Assembly: GCA_023238725.1 (NCBI GenBank)
Contig: CM041552.1
Location: forward strand, 13,989,147 to 14,053,146
Direction: 5' to 3'
Origin: Scortum barcoo
Lineage: Eukaryota; Chordata; Actinopteri; Centrarchiformes; Terapontidae
Length of the DNA: 64,000 bases
Part shown: positions 62,622 through 64,000 of the stretch, one piece after another
Layout of the letters: each line of letters begins with the position of its first letter
How positions within the stretch are numbered: position 1 is the first letter of the stretch
Program-made: the position numbers and the translations under genes
Notes under the pieces: generated by a model
Database searches by the model: none
What the model saw: only the letters and a program-made list of their open reading frames with translations
What the model was told of the DNA's origin: nothing

Positions 62622-62794
62622 TGGCCCTGCGTGAAAAGATCCTGGTTGTTGGCTCTTCAGGTTTGTCGATCAGGGCTCAAAGCCAGAACCTCTGCGGGTG
62701 TGTAAGAGAGGAGAGGGAGGTCAAAATGGGCTCCAGCTCCTCCTCCTATGCCCCAAAAACCATTTACCTGGATGTGGATGGGAAGGTGCAGAAG
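62622..62794 (+). CDS. pde9a: First coding exon of high-affinity cGMP phosphodiesterase 9A (partial gene)
   Basis: The exon opens after a TTTGTTTCTGTAG acceptor at 62620-62621. The start codon at 62726-62728 begins MGSSSSSYAPK followed by TIYLDVDGKVQK, ending at 62794 before GTGGGT. Human PDE9A starts MGSGSSSYRPK with the same IYLD core and ends its first exon after IQK, so start and exon end agree. A glycine at position 2 may allow N-myristoylation. Bases 62622-62725 are taken as 5' UTR, although the frame remains open upstream. The catalytic domain, which hydrolyses cGMP with high affinity, lies beyond the window. Confidence 0.85.
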
Positions 62795-64000
62795 GTGGGT
62801 CCAACTTCATCAGAAATGTCTTTTTTTTTGCTGTTTATACTGTAGAATTCAGTTGTCTTCTCCCTAATTTATTAGAGATGTAATGCAGCAAAAACACATT
62901 TTCATAATGCTGTGTGAGGCTGATGTGGCTAAAAAGTTGAGCTTTTACTTCAGAATATTTTTATTTTTTATCAGTATATGCTGTAAATGTCATGTGTCAC
63001 TGTAAATATGACTGAGAACACATGCAAACACACATATTTAATATTTCAATAACTCATTTTGCTTACTGTAGACTGTAAAAACGTTTTTGCAAAATTATAC
63101 CACAATTATTAAAATATACAATAAAAGTAATTAAAATATACAGTATAAACTCAGAAACTTACACAATCTTTTAAATCTATTCAATTATTGTGGAAATCCT
63201 ATCTAAAATATGTTTAGAATTGTCACTGTTCATCCAGTAAATTTAAATTTCTATTCATTTATTGACTGACTGAGTTTGTAGAGACATTTAATAACAAGTT
63301 CAATTCTAAAACCAACCTTAATACGTTTTAACTAAGGCAATCAAAAAATGCCTTTTTTAATTCACCTTCTTGATTATCACAGCAGGTATTCCCAGCGGAC
63401 TAGCCTCACCTGAGGAGGAGCTAAAATTAAACCGTGGTGCAGAGCAGTTTGCCTTACAGGTGTTAGTGACAGAACCAAACACCTGTTGTCAACAGCTTAC
63501 ACACCAGCATTCATTTCTGCTGCCTCACAGCTCTGGGGTATACAAGTGAAAATATCAATTCAGATGTGTTTCTTCCCTCCAGTTTAAGTTTCCACCAACA
63601 CCACCAATCAGCAGCGATACAGAGAAGACTAAAGGTGGAATGCAAAATAAAGTATAACACGGACTTGTTTCAGCTTTTTAATCACGACGACAGCAGAGCT
63701 CAGAGATCGTTTGAACAGCCGCGACAAATGGTTTAAGGGTCAGTTTCATGTTTCGGCGTTCCAAACATACTGAGATAGAGATAAATGCAACACTTGCTGA
63801 TCTGGTCATGTAGAGTGCTTCAAGTAGAGAGCTGGCGATGACACATGTCTGTTCAAGAGCCCCGAGCCCACGTCCTGAGGCTGAACGTTTGTCTGCTACA
63901 CCTGCTCGCCTCAAGATGTAAGATCACAGTTCTTCCCAGGAAGTAGTACTCTCCATGCGTGTACTGTACTAAGGCTTGTCAAAGGGGCTGATTGCGTGAC
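62795..64000 (+). other. pde9a: Intron 1 of pde9a (incomplete)
   Basis: No segment resembling the next conserved PDE9A exon (expected to begin near VIFS) was found before the window ends. It has AT-rich sequence without recognised repeats. Confidence 0.6.

Overview
The window looks like chromosomal DNA of a teleost fish, probably a percomorph. The evidence is compact vertebrate-type introns with GT-AG sites, microsatellites, and two dispersed repeat families that I recognise from percomorph genomes. The ordered genes spa17, nrgn and hepacam also have human counterparts on 11q24.2. No bacterial or viral features were seen.

Region 1 (1 to 34,452, minus strand) is one giant gene cut by the window edge. 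I resolved 72 coding exons by hand from splice sites and reading-frame phase. Together they encode a signal peptide followed by about 3,740 residues of cysteine-rich GCC2/GCC3 (ephrin-receptor-like) repeats of the type GxYCPxGTxxPxPCPxGTYxxxxGxxxxxxCxxCPxG. The 3' end lies left of base 1. All splice joins are phase-consistent. One exon carries a frameshift (5384-5576), and a decayed, skipped exon relic lies at 9749-9905.

Region 2 (35,436 to 37,910, plus strand) is a ten-exon single-pass receptor with one Ig-like domain and two ITIM tyrosines. It is divergently arranged from the giant gene, with about 1 kb between the start codons. I cannot name it.

Region 3 (38,432 to 47,255, plus strand) holds spa17 (sperm autoantigenic protein 17, RIIa docking domain), which here contains a 1.78-kb exon encoding 593 acidic residues, followed by nrgn (neurogranin, calmodulin-binding IQ motif).

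Region 4 (51,490 to 58,105, plus strand) is hepacam (GlialCAM), complete in seven coding exons, with a short overlapping upstream ORF. Region 5 (62,622 to the end, plus strand) is the first coding exon of pde9a; the rest of that gene is beyond the window.

The gene-poor stretches (34.5-35.4, 42-44, 47.3-51.4 and 58.1-62.6 kb) show simple repeats, two dispersed teleost repeats and a perfect 18-bp hairpin, but no further genes that I can support. The neighbours do not form a functional operon. The only arrangement that suggests a functional link is the divergent pair of the secreted giant protein and the ITIM receptor, and that is inference.
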